NCBI RefSeq assembly: GCF_013131805.1
Contig: NZ_JABJRC010000018.1
Span: 1-44,315, forward strand
Direction: 5' to 3'
DNA: 44,315 nt
From: Kribbella sandramycini
GTDB lineage: Bacteria > Actinomycetota > Actinomycetes > Propionibacteriales > Kribbellaceae
In this document: in pieces, positions 33,204-39,815 of the stretch
Numbering within the stretch: position 1 is the stretch's first letter
How the letters are laid out: each line of letters opens with the position of its first letter
Notes under the pieces: model-generated
What the model was told of the DNA's origin: nothing
The model's input: the letters and a program-made list of their open reading frames with translations, nothing else
Database searches by the model: none
Made by a program: the position numbers and the translations under genes

Positions 33204-33242
33204 AGCGCCCCCGCAGACGGAAACCCCGTCGGCGGGGGCGCT
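33204..33242 (+). terminator. Terminator hairpin before the sigma-factor promoter
   Basis: AGCGCCCCCGC (33204-33214) pairs perfectly with 33232-33242 over 11 bp, followed by GTCGTTGTTG. Insulates the sigma gene from upstream transcription. Confidence 0.85.
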
Positions 33243-33322
33243 GTCGTTGTTGCCGCTCGCGACCATCTGGTTGCTCTGAGCACTCACTTCCGTTGCCTGA
33301 GGCCCTCGTCAAACACTCGTTC

Positions 33323-33351
33323 TTGACGCGCTAGGCCTAGCGCGCTAACTT
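33323..33351 (+). promoter_or_regulatory. Sigma-70-type promoter with perfect CGCTAG operator
   Basis: TTGACG (33323-33328), 17-base spacer, TAACTT (33346-33351). The spacer is filled by the 18-bp perfect palindrome CGCGCTAGGCCTAGCGCG (33327-33344), overlapping the -35. A protein bound there would block polymerase. The same 28-base block recurs at 38601-38628. Confidence 0.85.
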
Positions 33352-33434
33352 GAGGTCATCGAAGGGCGCGGCTGACCACCGCGCCGACCTCTGAATTCCA
33401 GCGCACTCGCGCCGCACACACAGGGAGATCACCC

Positions 33435-34322
33435 ATGCCTGAGTACACTCATGCCTCCATTGCGCTAGGCCCTAGCGCGTCGACTCTCTTTGACGCGCAC
33501 GCCACCGAGACCCTCGACCCCCAGACCGTCTCCCGCCTGATCGAGGCCGCCCAGGACGTGCCGGTGACCGACGACGGCGAGCGCATCACCTACGGCCGCA
33601 CCCCCGAGTCGGAGGCCGCGATGGAGCGCCTCGTCATGGCCTTCCTGCCGATGCTCCACCGCGCTTCCCGGCGCGGCCAAGCCAACATGGGCAAGGAAGA
33701 CGCGTTCGCAACGGCGTACGAGGCCTTCGTGCTCGCGGTCCGCCGCCACGACACCGCCGGTGACGTCCACTTCACACGAACCATCTCCACGATCGTCTAC
33801 CGCACCGTCGCCGACGCCGCCCGCACGAGCGACATCGTCACGGTCACCGAGGACGTCTCCCTCCGCTACTGGCGTCTGATCCACAAGCACGGCGGCGACG
33901 TGGACGCGGCCTACGCCGAGTGCCGCGCCACCAACAACGGCTTCACGCCGTACACCTTCCTCGCCGCGCATCGCGCCATCTCCGCAACACACAGCTTCGA
34001 CGCATCCCTCCCGGCCTCCGCGTACGCCGTCAGCACGCCCGGCCCCGAGGAAGCCGTCATCGAAGCCGACCTCGTCGATTGGCTGTTCGGCCTCGTCGAG
34101 GTGGACGCCGAGTCCATCCTCCGCCTCCGCTTCGGATTCCAAGACGCGTCCTCCGAGACCCTCCGCGCCACCCACGGCTACCGCGTCGGCGAGCTCCTCG
34201 ACGACGCCCAGGCGGCCCACTGCCTCGGCCTCACCCGCCCCACTGCGCAGCGCAAGCGCTCCAAGGCCATCGACGCGATGCGCGTCGGGATGCAGCAGCT
34301 CGCCGACGAGGAACTCGCGTGA
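33435..34322 (+). CDS. Phage-encoded sigma-70-family factor
   Basis: 295 residues. Residues about 62-128 resemble sigma region 2: AMERLVMAFLPMLHRASRRGQANMGKEDAFATAYEAFVLAVRRHD..., with the polymerase-binding and -10-recognition helices. Residues about 226-287 resemble region 4: AESILRLRFGFQD, then the helix-turn-helix DDAQAAHCLGLTRPTAQRKRSKAIDAMR. The middle 130-220 is a divergent linker. ATG 33435 follows AGGGAGATC. It would redirect host RNA polymerase to a phage promoter class; the GAGCRC-N16-GGACAT elements are the obvious candidates. Driven by an operator-bearing promoter and carrying a further operator-like palindrome in codons 10-15. The region 2 match is weaker than region 4, so a sigma-like activator is the alternative. 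Confidence 0.78.
   Translation: MPEYTHASIALGPSASTLFDAHATETLDPQTVSRLIEAAQDVPVTDDGERITYGRTPESEAAMERLVMAFLPMLHRASRRGQANMGKEDAFATAYEAFVLAVRRHDTAGDVHFTRTISTIVYRTVADAARTSDIVTVTEDVSLRYWRLIHKHGGDVDAAYAECRATNNGFTPYTFLAAHRAISATHSFDASLPASAYAVSTPGPEEAVIEADLVDWLFGLVEVDAESILRLRFGFQDASSETLRATHGYRVGELLDDAQAAHCLGLTRPTAQRKRSKAIDAMRVGMQQLADEELA
33462..33478. promoter_or_regulatory. Intragenic CGCTAG operator-like palindrome
   Basis: GCGCTAGG-C-CCTAGCGC, 17 bases, inside the first codons of the sigma gene. Same half-sites as the promoter operator 135 bases upstream but with one extra central base. Could act as a second site for looping or as a roadblock. Confidence 0.6.
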
Positions 34323-34348
34323 GCACCACTCCCCCGGCTCAGGGACAT
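34321..34348 (+). promoter_or_regulatory. GAGCRC/GGACAT repeated promoter-like element, site 7
   Basis: GAGCAC (34321-34326), 16-base spacer, GGACAT (34343-34348), overlapping the sigma stop codon and 42 bases before ATG 34391. If read by sigma, it opens the small-gene operon directly after the sigma gene. Confidence 0.62.
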
Positions 34349-34390
34349 AAGCGCCACACCGAACCAGAACAAGCAAAAGGACAAGCGCAG

Positions 34391-34498
34391 ATGAGCTACC
34401 TCGATTACGACGAACTCGACTTCGACTCCCGCGACGCCATCGACTCCCAGGACCTCGCCGACGCGCTGGACCTGCTGAACGACGGGAACGAGTGGTGA
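34391..34498 (+). CDS. Very small acidic protein
   Basis: 35 residues, net strongly acidic (MSYLDYDELDFDSRDAIDSQD...). ATG 34391 has AAAAGGA upstream and lies in the leader predicted from site 7; an in-frame GTG at 34319 would overlap the sigma stop but leave the promoter inside the gene. Acidic mini-proteins of this kind often mimic DNA or bind host enzymes; that is speculation. Confidence 0.5.
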   Translation: MSYLDYDELDFDSRDAIDSQDLADALDLLNDGNEW

Positions 34499-34785
34499 AC
34501 GCCGCACAGCGCGCCGCCCTCGGCGAGTCCACGGCCGCCACCCTGCATGCCGCCGGTGCCCCCGAGCTGCCGGAGCACCACTTCTACCGCATCTCGCCGG
34601 ACAAGCACTCCGACCACGTCGTGCGCGTGGAGGTGCGGAAGCTCCGCACCGGGCCGTACCTCGGGTCCGAGTGCTTGTCGTGGGCAACGTTCTCCACCCG
34701 CGAGGGCATGACTGCCGTTGGCCCGCTCGTCCGCGCCTGCATCGAAGCCCACGCCGACGCCTTCCCGAACGGAGCCAACGCGTGA
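34495..34785 (+). CDS. Hypothetical protein
   Basis: 96 residues from GTG 34495 (GTGA overlap; a second GTG lies at 34492). Mixed fold with VVRVEVRKLRTGPYLGSECLSWATF and EGMTAVGPLVRACIEAHADAF. Not recognised. Confidence 0.58.
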   Translation: MNAAQRAALGESTAATLHAAGAPELPEHHFYRISPDKHSDHVVRVEVRKLRTGPYLGSECLSWATFSTREGMTAVGPLVRACIEAHADAFPNGANA

Positions 34786-35117
34786 TTGCCCTCCTGATCG
34801 TCCTCGGCTCCGTCGCCGCCTACCTCGGGGTCGGCCACTTCCTCGCCCGATGGGACGCTCCCGCGCTCTGGGGCCGTGCACGGGGGAAGGAGTGGTCGGA
34901 GTACGGCCGCAAGTACCACCTCACCGAGGAAGGCCTCCGCAGCTACGTCACTCGCGGCACGCTGTTCACCTTGTTCGGTTGGCCCGGCCGCCTGTCGTAT
35001 CTGTACGCACTGCGGCTGACGAGTGCTCTCGACCCCGAGCGTCTCATCCGCGAGCTAGAGGACGCGAAGCAGCGCACCGCCGAGCTTGAGCGCGAGCTCG
35101 GAATCGAGCGCCGGTGA
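34782..35117 (+). CDS. Membrane-anchored coiled-coil protein
   Basis: 111 residues, GTG overlapping the previous stop. N-terminal membrane helix (IALLIVLGSVAAYLGVGHFLA), a middle with YVTRGTLFTLFGWPGRLSYLYAL that may be a second hydrophobic segment, and a C-terminal coiled coil (DPERLIRELEDAKQRTAELERELGI). Function unknown. Confidence 0.6.
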   Translation: MIALLIVLGSVAAYLGVGHFLARWDAPALWGRARGKEWSEYGRKYHLTEEGLRSYVTRGTLFTLFGWPGRLSYLYALRLTSALDPERLIRELEDAKQRTAELERELGIERR

Positions 35118-35443
35118 GCACCCCCGGCAACGGCGACTTCGCCCGCGTCGTCTCCCCCACCTCCGGGCGCGAGTGGCTCGGCGAGGTGCTCGTCTGGGGG
35201 CCACACCGCGCGCCCCTCCTCCGCGACGCCGAGACCGCCGAGGTCCGCTGGTTCCCCGCTTCGTGGGTGAAGTCGACGATCGCCGGCCCGCCCGACTTCG
35301 ACCGCGGCGAGTGCATCTGCCCGCCACTGAGTGCGCACACGCCAAACGACGGCCCCGAGCCGCTCGACCGCGCCTGTCCCCACCACGGCGACCCCGAGGT
35401 CGTCGCCTCCAACATCCTCAAGGCAGCAAGGAGCAAGCCGTGA
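35114..35443 (+). CDS. Hypothetical Cys/His-containing protein
   Basis: 109 residues, GTG overlapping the previous stop. N-terminal SH3-like strands (FARVVSPTSGREWLGEVLVWGPHRAPLLRDAETAEVRWFPASWV), then CICPP and CPHH that could bind metal. Unknown role. Confidence 0.6.
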   Translation: MSTPGNGDFARVVSPTSGREWLGEVLVWGPHRAPLLRDAETAEVRWFPASWVKSTIAGPPDFDRGECICPPLSAHTPNDGPEPLDRACPHHGDPEVVASNILKAARSKP

Positions 35444-35883
35444 ACACCCCCTACCCGACCGAGACGCTGGACCACAACGACGACGACGGCACGATGCCGG
35501 AGAACGTCGCCACGCTGTCCGAGGCCGTCGTCGGCCACCGCATCGTCAACGTCGAGAAGGACACGAGGGTCCGGCAGAACCCTGACCCGGACAAGTTCTA
35601 CTGGAACGGCAACACCGGCACCGTGATCACGCTGGACAACGGCGTCCGTGTCGGACTGATCGGCACCGGCGACTGTTGCGCCTACACCGAACTGGAGACC
35701 TTCCTCCTCCACGCCGACAAGATCGACCACATCATCACCGGCATCGGTACGACCGATGGCTACACCAAGTGGCACATCTTCGCCGACATGGGTGACGTCC
35801 TGGAGCTGACGGTGGGCTGGTCCTGCGGCAACCCGTTCTACTACGGGTACGGCTTCGAGATCGTCGTCGAGGACGCGTCATGA
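35440..35883 (+). CDS. DUF7448-like conserved phage protein
   Basis: 147 residues. The stretch IGTGDCCAYTELETFLLHADKIDHIITGIGTTDGYTKWHIFADMGDVLELTVGW is a highly characteristic block that I recall from a widespread actinophage family annotated DUF7448; the family name is from memory. N-terminal VVGHRIVNVEK and LDNGVRVGLIG strands belong to the same fold. No known activity. GTG overlaps the previous stop. Confidence 0.72.
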   Translation: MNTPYPTETLDHNDDDGTMPENVATLSEAVVGHRIVNVEKDTRVRQNPDPDKFYWNGNTGTVITLDNGVRVGLIGTGDCCAYTELETFLLHADKIDHIITGIGTTDGYTKWHIFADMGDVLELTVGWSCGNPFYYGYGFEIVVEDAS

Positions 35884-36035
35884 CCCGCGAAGACCTCGAA
35901 GCCGAGCTCCGCGAACTCGCCACCCTCGCCCGCCGCAACGGCCGCGCCCACCGGCTGTACGTCTGGTGGCACGAGCAGATGAACGACCGCCTCGACGCGT
36001 GGGAGGACCTCGTCCGCCCGGCGGTGGCGCCGTGA
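35880..36035 (+). CDS. Small helical protein
   Basis: 51 residues, ATG overlapping the previous stop. Charged helix LEAELRELATLARRNGRAHRLYVWWHEQMNDRLDAW. Overlaps the next gene by four bases. Unknown. Confidence 0.55.
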   Translation: MTREDLEAELRELATLARRNGRAHRLYVWWHEQMNDRLDAWEDLVRPAVAP

Positions 36036-36217
36036 ACCGCAAGCTTTACGTGCGCCGCGACTCCCAGACCGGCCGATGGGGCGTACTCGCCTGGACGATG
36101 CGCGGCGCTGAGATCGTCTGCACCTTCGACTCGTGGCAGGCCGCGTACTGGTTCGCCCTGTGGAAGGTCGGTGCCCTGCGCAACTACCACGAGACCTCTC
36201 CGGAGGTCCCCTGCTAG
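36032..36217 (+). CDS. Small hypothetical protein
   Basis: 61 residues from GTG 36032. Beta hairpin-like start (KLYVRRDSQTGRWGVLAWTMRG), then an aromatic helix (DSWQAAYWFALWKVGALRNY). Its TAG shares a base with the next GTG (TAGTG). Unknown. Confidence 0.55.
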   Translation: MNRKLYVRRDSQTGRWGVLAWTMRGAEIVCTFDSWQAAYWFALWKVGALRNYHETSPEVPC

Positions 36218-36417
36218 TGCCCTCTCCCCCACGCCCCGCACCCCGGACTCACTGTCCCCGGTGCGGGGCGTCGCTCATTTCCACCGCCTGCCCCGTCCGT
36301 TGGCAATGCCCCGTCGACCACCCCGAAGGCTCCGCATCCCCGCGTGAGCACGGATGGCGGGCTTCACGGACATCCCCAGCAACCCCGAGACCGACCACGA
36401 AGGAGACCACCCCGTGA
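36217..36417 (+). CDS. Small zinc-ribbon protein
   Basis: 66 residues, GTG 36217. HCPRCGASLISTACPVRWQCPVDHPEG gives two CPxC-like knuckles. It overlaps both neighbours by one to four bases. The hairpin at 36231-36271 and promoter element 8 (36346-36373) lie inside it, so the coding assignment competes with a regulatory reading of the same bases. Confidence 0.5.
   Translation: MPSPPRPAPRTHCPRCGASLISTACPVRWQCPVDHPEGSASPREHGWRASRTSPATPRPTTKETTP
36231..36271 (+). terminator. Possible terminator hairpin inside a small gene
   Basis: ACGCCCCGCACC (36231-36242) pairs perfectly with GGTGCGGGGCGT (36260-36271), 17-base loop. Either a real terminator placed before element 8 or a by-product of the Cys-Pro-rich coding sequence. 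Confidence 0.5.
36346..36373 (+). promoter_or_regulatory. GAGCRC/GGACAT repeated promoter-like element, site 8
   Basis: GAGCAC (36346-36351), 16-base spacer, GGACAT (36368-36373), with CTTCAC before GGACAT; 40 bases upstream of GTG 36414, with GAAGGAG between. Confidence 0.7.
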
Positions 36418-36755
36418 GCGCGTTCGACGACATCTTCTCCGGAGAGGGGAACGAGGACCTCCGCGCCGCGTTCACCGCCGCCGAGAAGGACTTCTCCGAC
36501 GCGGAGAACCTGACCGGCGGTGCCTCGTCCGGCGCCATGGTATACCCGACCAGCCCCGACGACTCCGTCGGCGCAGAGAGCCGCGACGGCACTGCGTTCG
36601 GCGCCGGCTACCGCGAGCTGCCGAACGGCACCCGCGGCTACATCTTCCTGCAGATCGACGCCGCCGAAGCGTGGCTCGATCTCGACGTCGCCCGCGAGCT
36701 GCACGAGTGGCTCGGCGGACGGATCGCCCACGCCGCGAAGCGGGGCGCCAAGTGA
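36414..36755 (+). CDS. Hypothetical protein
   Basis: 113 residues from GTG 36414, preceded by GAAGGAG (36399-36405). Acidic helical start (FDDIFSGEGNEDLRAAFTAAEKDFSDAENL), then a beta part and a helix (LDVARELHEWLGGRIAHAAKRG). First gene behind promoter element 8. Not recognised. Confidence 0.6.
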   Translation: MSAFDDIFSGEGNEDLRAAFTAAEKDFSDAENLTGGASSGAMVYPTSPDDSVGAESRDGTAFGAGYRELPNGTRGYIFLQIDAAEAWLDLDVARELHEWLGGRIAHAAKRGAK

Positions 36756-36940
36756 CGCCGGAACAGCACCGCGCCAAAGCCGAGGACCTCTTGGGGTCCA
36801 CGCACGGCTACGCGCCCTCCCACCCGGTGCGCGTCGACAAGCTCGCCCGCGCGACGGTCCATGCGCTGTTGGCGCTGGGGCCGACCACCCGCACACCCAC
36901 CCTGCGCAAGCCCGCCGCCAGCAAGGAGACCAGCAAGTGA
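36752..36940 (+). CDS. Small helical protein
   Basis: 62 residues, GTG overlapping the previous stop. QHRAKAEDLLGSTHGYAPSHPVRVDKLARATVHALLALG looks like a small helical domain; the C-terminal tail is basic. Unknown. Confidence 0.55.
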   Translation: MTPEQHRAKAEDLLGSTHGYAPSHPVRVDKLARATVHALLALGPTTRTPTLRKPAASKETSK

Positions 36941-37533
36941 GCCGCTTCAGCCACATCGACACCGACGGAGACCGCCTCCGCGCGTACTTCGACGATCAGG
37001 ACGAGGAAGCCGTCATCTCCGCCATGCATGACGGACGCTCCCACATGGTCGCGCTGACCAAGGACGCCGCCCGCGACCTCGCCGCAAAGCTGACCGCGTG
37101 GGCCGGGCCTGCCAAGCCGGCGCCGGAGTTCAAGGTCGGCGACAGCGTCGAGGTCACGTCGATGCACTATCCGTCCTGGAACGGCATCGGCACCATCGTC
37201 AACCTCTGGGCAGATGGCGGTATCGATGTGAGGTTCGACCGCGACCTCGACCGCCAGGGCACCTTCAGCGCTACCGACGTGAGCCACTACACCCCCAACT
37301 ACGCCGCCCTCGCCGCCGAGTTCAAACCCGGCGACCTGGCGATCGTCGGAAACAACCCGGGAATCGGAGCCCAGCCCGGCAACGGCTTCGTGAGCGCGGC
37401 GTACCGCGGCAAGGCCGTGAACGTTCTCCGGGTTGAGTCGGATGGCGTGCTCGTTGTCGCGCTATACGGCGACCCCGACGGCCAGTACATCCACGTCGCC
37501 CACCTCACCAAGGCGAAGGCGGTGCCGGCGTGA
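36937..37533 (+). CDS. Hypothetical protein, DGD/array-helix paralogue with SH3-like domain
   Basis: 198 residues. N-terminal FSHIDTDGDRLRAYFDDQDEEAVISAMHDGRSHMVALTKDAARDLAAKLTAWAG shares its design (H-x-D-x-DGD, strands, then a helix rich in Ala/Leu) with the proteins at 37530 and 38096. A KVGDSVEVTSMHYPSWNGIGTIVNLW barrel follows, then a second one (FKPGDLAIVGNNPG). GTG overlaps the previous stop. Probably a binding protein; no catalytic residues seen. Confidence 0.62.
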   Translation: MSRFSHIDTDGDRLRAYFDDQDEEAVISAMHDGRSHMVALTKDAARDLAAKLTAWAGPAKPAPEFKVGDSVEVTSMHYPSWNGIGTIVNLWADGGIDVRFDRDLDRQGTFSATDVSHYTPNYAALAAEFKPGDLAIVGNNPGIGAQPGNGFVSAAYRGKAVNVLRVESDGVLVVALYGDPDGQYIHVAHLTKAKAVPA

Positions 37534-37913
37534 GCGAGAACGTCTACACCGAGATCCACGACGTCGACGGCGACGTCATGGAAGTTACGACATGGGCGAC
37601 GACTAGCGCCCGCGGCATCATCGCCTCGACGGACTCCGGCGTCATGGATCTCGACCGCGAAGGCGCCGTCCACCTGATCGAGGCCCTCACCGCCGCCATC
37701 GAGGCCGCCGACGCCCGCGAGGCCAAGGAGGCGGCGAAGCTCAAGCGCGGTGACAAGGTCTCCTACCGGGGAGTCCCGGCGTCAACCCGCACGGTCATGT
37801 CCGACGAGGACGACCGTGGGCGCGTGGATGTCGTCATCACGGGCGGCGAGATGCCCCAGTTCATCGGCGATGTCCTGACGGACTGCAGAGCTCGCGACTA
37901 CGTCCGCGTGTGA
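37530..37913 (+). CDS. Hypothetical protein, DGD/array-helix paralogue
   Basis: 127 residues. EIHDVDGDVMEVTTWATTSARGIIASTDSGVMDLDREGAVHLIEALTAAIEAADAREAKEAAKLKRGDKVSYRG has the same order of strands, helix and K-x-GD barrel as its two neighbours at 36937 and 38096. GTG overlaps the previous stop. Likely arose by tandem duplication. Function unknown. Confidence 0.62.
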   Translation: MSENVYTEIHDVDGDVMEVTTWATTSARGIIASTDSGVMDLDREGAVHLIEALTAAIEAADAREAKEAAKLKRGDKVSYRGVPASTRTVMSDEDDRGRVDVVITGGEMPQFIGDVLTDCRARDYVRV

Positions 37914-38080
37914 TCCCCACCCTCTGCCTCCTCGCGCTGGCGGCGTTCTTCGCAGTCCGGGTGTACCGGCTGCGTCGGCGCCGCCTTCGTGAGCGCGCAC
38001 GTACGCGAGCTCAGCTCCGCACCTCGACCTACGCCGCCCGTGTCGCGGCCGAACAAGCACACACCAACCGAAGCCACTGA
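37910..38080 (+). CDS. Small membrane protein with basic tail
   Basis: 56 residues. One membrane helix (IPTLCLLALAAFFAVRVY) followed by RLRRRRLRERARTRAQLRT, a very basic cytoplasmic segment. GTG overlaps the previous stop. Confidence 0.58.
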   Translation: MIPTLCLLALAAFFAVRVYRLRRRRLRERARTRAQLRTSTYAARVAAEQAHTNRSH

Positions 38081-38095
38081 AGGAGCAGCATCCAT

Positions 38096-38539
38096 ATGAA
38101 TGACCAGGTCTTCTCACACGCCGACAACGACGGCGACCGCGTCCGTCTGAACAAGCCCAGCTCCGGCGACCCCACGGGCACTGTCGGGTTTATCATCGGC
38201 GGCGGCGCGTACGTCGACCGCGCCGCCGCCGTCGGTCTGATCACCGCCCTCACCGACCTCGTCGAGTCGTACGACACCGAAGAGGCGAAGAAGGCCGCCG
38301 AGGCCGCCGCGAAGGAAGCCGCCAAGCTCAAGGCCGGTGACAAGGTCCTGACCTACACCTACCCGCGAGACACGCTGTTCCTGGTGATCACCGACGAGAG
38401 CGCCAACGGCAGGGTCGACCTGGTCAGGCTGCGCGACGGCGTGATCTACCGCAATCGTCTCGCCCGCAGCTTCACCCGCCGCGCCTCCGCAGGCGGTTGG
38501 GTCGGTGCCCGCCCGACCATCAGCTCGTACCCGTTCTAA
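38096..38539 (+). CDS. Hypothetical protein, DGD/array-helix paralogue
   Basis: 147 residues, ATG 38096 after AAGGAGCAG. SHADNDGDRVRLNKPSSG...YVDRAAAVGLITALTDLVESYDTEEAKKAAEAAAKEAAKLKAGDKVLTY is the third member of the local family. C-terminus basic and aromatic. A strong terminator follows, ending this transcription unit. Confidence 0.62.
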   Translation: MNDQVFSHADNDGDRVRLNKPSSGDPTGTVGFIIGGGAYVDRAAAVGLITALTDLVESYDTEEAKKAAEAAAKEAAKLKAGDKVLTYTYPRDTLFLVITDESANGRVDLVRLRDGVIYRNRLARSFTRRASAGGWVGARPTISSYPF

Positions 38540-38543
38540 CCCC

Positions 38544-38588
38544 ACGCCCCCGCGTCCCCGGCCCCATCGCCGGCGGACGCGGGGGCGT
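38544..38588 (+). terminator. Strong terminator hairpin
   Basis: ACGCCCCCGCGTCC (38544-38557) pairs perfectly with 38575-38588; the loop contains CCGG/CCGG. Followed by TCTGCGTTCTCG. Confidence 0.88.
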
Positions 38589-38602
38589 TCTGCGTTCTCG
38601 TC

Positions 38603-38631
38603 TTGACGCGCTAGGCCTAGCGCGCTAAATT
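38603..38631 (+). promoter_or_regulatory. Second sigma-70-type promoter with perfect CGCTAG operator
   Basis: TTGACG (38603-38608), 17-base spacer holding CGCGCTAGGCCTAGCGCG (38607-38624), TAAATT (38626-38631). Same architecture and a 28-base identical block as the sigma-factor promoter at 33323. Confidence 0.85.
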
Positions 38632-38668
38632 GGTTCTCGCGAGGCCACCCCACACCGAGGAGAACGAG

Positions 38669-39118
38669 ATGACCGACAACACCGCACCCGCGACCGAGCT
38701 CCGCCGGGTCCGCGTCGCCTACCTCATCCCGAGCCTGTCGGCCGACCAGTACGAGACCGATGTCGTCCTCGAAGCTGGCGACACCGTGGAAGACGACATT
38801 CCCGCGATGCTCTCGGTGAAGCACTTCAGCCACAGCCGGGACGCTCGGCTGATCCGCGTGGTCGGCGTCACCGACCTCGACAACCCGGCCCCGCACGTCC
38901 CCGGTCGCGCCGACCCGATCGTCTGGACCGAGGTCGACTCCGACCTCGCGGGCAAGGAGTGGCGCTGCAACGCCTACCCCGAGATGCGCATCTCGCAGGC
39001 CAACCCCAACGGCATGTTCTGGATCTGGGCTACGAACTACCCCCGTCCGATCGGCCGGAACGCGTTCTACGACCGCGCCGTCGCTGCCGCCGAGAAGTGG
39101 GGCCGCGAGCACCGCTGA
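38669..39118 (+). CDS. Hypothetical protein under CGCTAG operator control
   Basis: 149 residues, ATG 38669 after GAGGAGAAC. Strand-rich start (RRVRVAYLIPSLSADQYETDVVLEAGDTVEDDIPAML), middle ARLIRVVGVTDLDNPAPHVPGRADPIVW, C-terminal helix (AFYDRAVAAAEKWGREH). No family recognised. It shares its promoter type with the sigma factor, so it is probably an immediate-early protein released at the same time. Its own terminator follows, making it a single-gene unit. Confidence 0.65.
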   Translation: MTDNTAPATELRRVRVAYLIPSLSADQYETDVVLEAGDTVEDDIPAMLSVKHFSHSRDARLIRVVGVTDLDNPAPHVPGRADPIVWTEVDSDLAGKEWRCNAYPEMRISQANPNGMFWIWATNYPRPIGRNAFYDRAVAAAEKWGREHR

Positions 39119-39134
39119 CCGGTCCCCCGTCGAG

Positions 39135-39163
39135 CGCACCCCCGATCACGGGGCGGGGGTGCG
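39135..39163 (+). terminator. Terminator hairpin
   Basis: CGCACCCCCG (39135-39144) pairs perfectly with CGGGGGTGCG (39154-39163), 9-base loop, then TTCCCTC. Confidence 0.82.
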
Positions 39164-39226
39164 TTCCCTCGGCCGACCGGCCACCCCACATCCACCAGAA
39201 CGCAGCCCGACACGGGAGGAACCGTC

Positions 39227-39475
39227 ATGCCCAAGCGCAAGTCACTCAAGGAACAGCGCGCCGAGCTCAACGCGGCGATCGGCTCGTTCAAGCGAGTCCC
39301 GAATACCGGCATCTTCCGCTCCGAGCTGTACCCCGGCTACGCCGTCGGCGAGTACCTCGGCCGTCAGCCGTACGCGGTGTACCGCGACGGGCGTGACGGG
39401 CTGACCACCGACACCGCCTACACCTTCGAGGGCGCGGTGGCGATTGTCGTCAACCTGTCCGCAAAGGGGCAGTGA
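39227..39475 (+). CDS. Small basic hypothetical protein
   Basis: 82 residues, ATG 39227 after GGGAGGAACC. Basic start (PKRKSLKEQRAELNAAIGSFKRV), then a beta-rich region with two Tyr-rich strands (YPGYAVGEYLGRQPYAVYRDG). Begins a run of about ten tiny overlapping genes. Unknown. Confidence 0.58.
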   Translation: MPKRKSLKEQRAELNAAIGSFKRVPNTGIFRSELYPGYAVGEYLGRQPYAVYRDGRDGLTTDTAYTFEGAVAIVVNLSAKGQ

Positions 39476-39479
39476 CCCC

Positions 39480-39614
39480 GTGGACCCCGGACGCCTCTAC
39501 GACCTCGCCCCCGCGTTCTGCCTCGCGGCCGTCGCGTGGCTGGTCGTGGTCTCCCACCTCTGGAACGCCGCAACGATCGTCGACCGCCGCCGCGCGGCCC
39601 GGAAAGGACGCTGA
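39480..39614 (+). CDS. Small membrane protein
   Basis: 44 residues from GTG 39480. One membrane helix (LAPAFCLAAVAWLVVVSHLW), basic end (DRRRAARKGR). Another frame from GTG 39472 reads Ser/Pro/Arg-rich low-complexity and is rejected. Confidence 0.52.
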   Translation: MDPGRLYDLAPAFCLAAVAWLVVVSHLWNAATIVDRRRAARKGR

Positions 39615-39615
39615 C

Positions 39616-39801
39616 GTGATCGTCGCCGTCCACGTCGGCGTAGCTCTCGCCCGGCCGCCTCGCGAGGACGTCATCGTCCGCGTGGTGGTGGCCGCCGAGA
39701 GCGACACCGAAGCCCGACTCGTCGCCTGCCAGCTAGCCGCCGCGAACCGCCGCGTCGCCATGCCCGTCTCCGCCGAGATCGTCTCCGTCATCTCCCTCTG
39801 A
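39616..39801 (+). CDS. Small hypothetical protein
   Basis: 61 residues from GTG 39616. Regular strand-helix-strand pattern (IVAVHVGVALARP, DVIVRVVVAAESDTEARLVACQLAA). One base after the previous stop. Unknown. Confidence 0.55.
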   Translation: MIVAVHVGVALARPPREDVIVRVVVAAESDTEARLVACQLAAANRRVAMPVSAEIVSVISL

Positions 39802-39815
39802 AAGGGCCACCATCC

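Noticed and set aside
34319..34498. Longer version of the small gene after sigma, starting at GTG 34319
   Set aside because: It would include the promoter element and a low-complexity N-terminus; ATG 34391 has its own ribosome-binding site.
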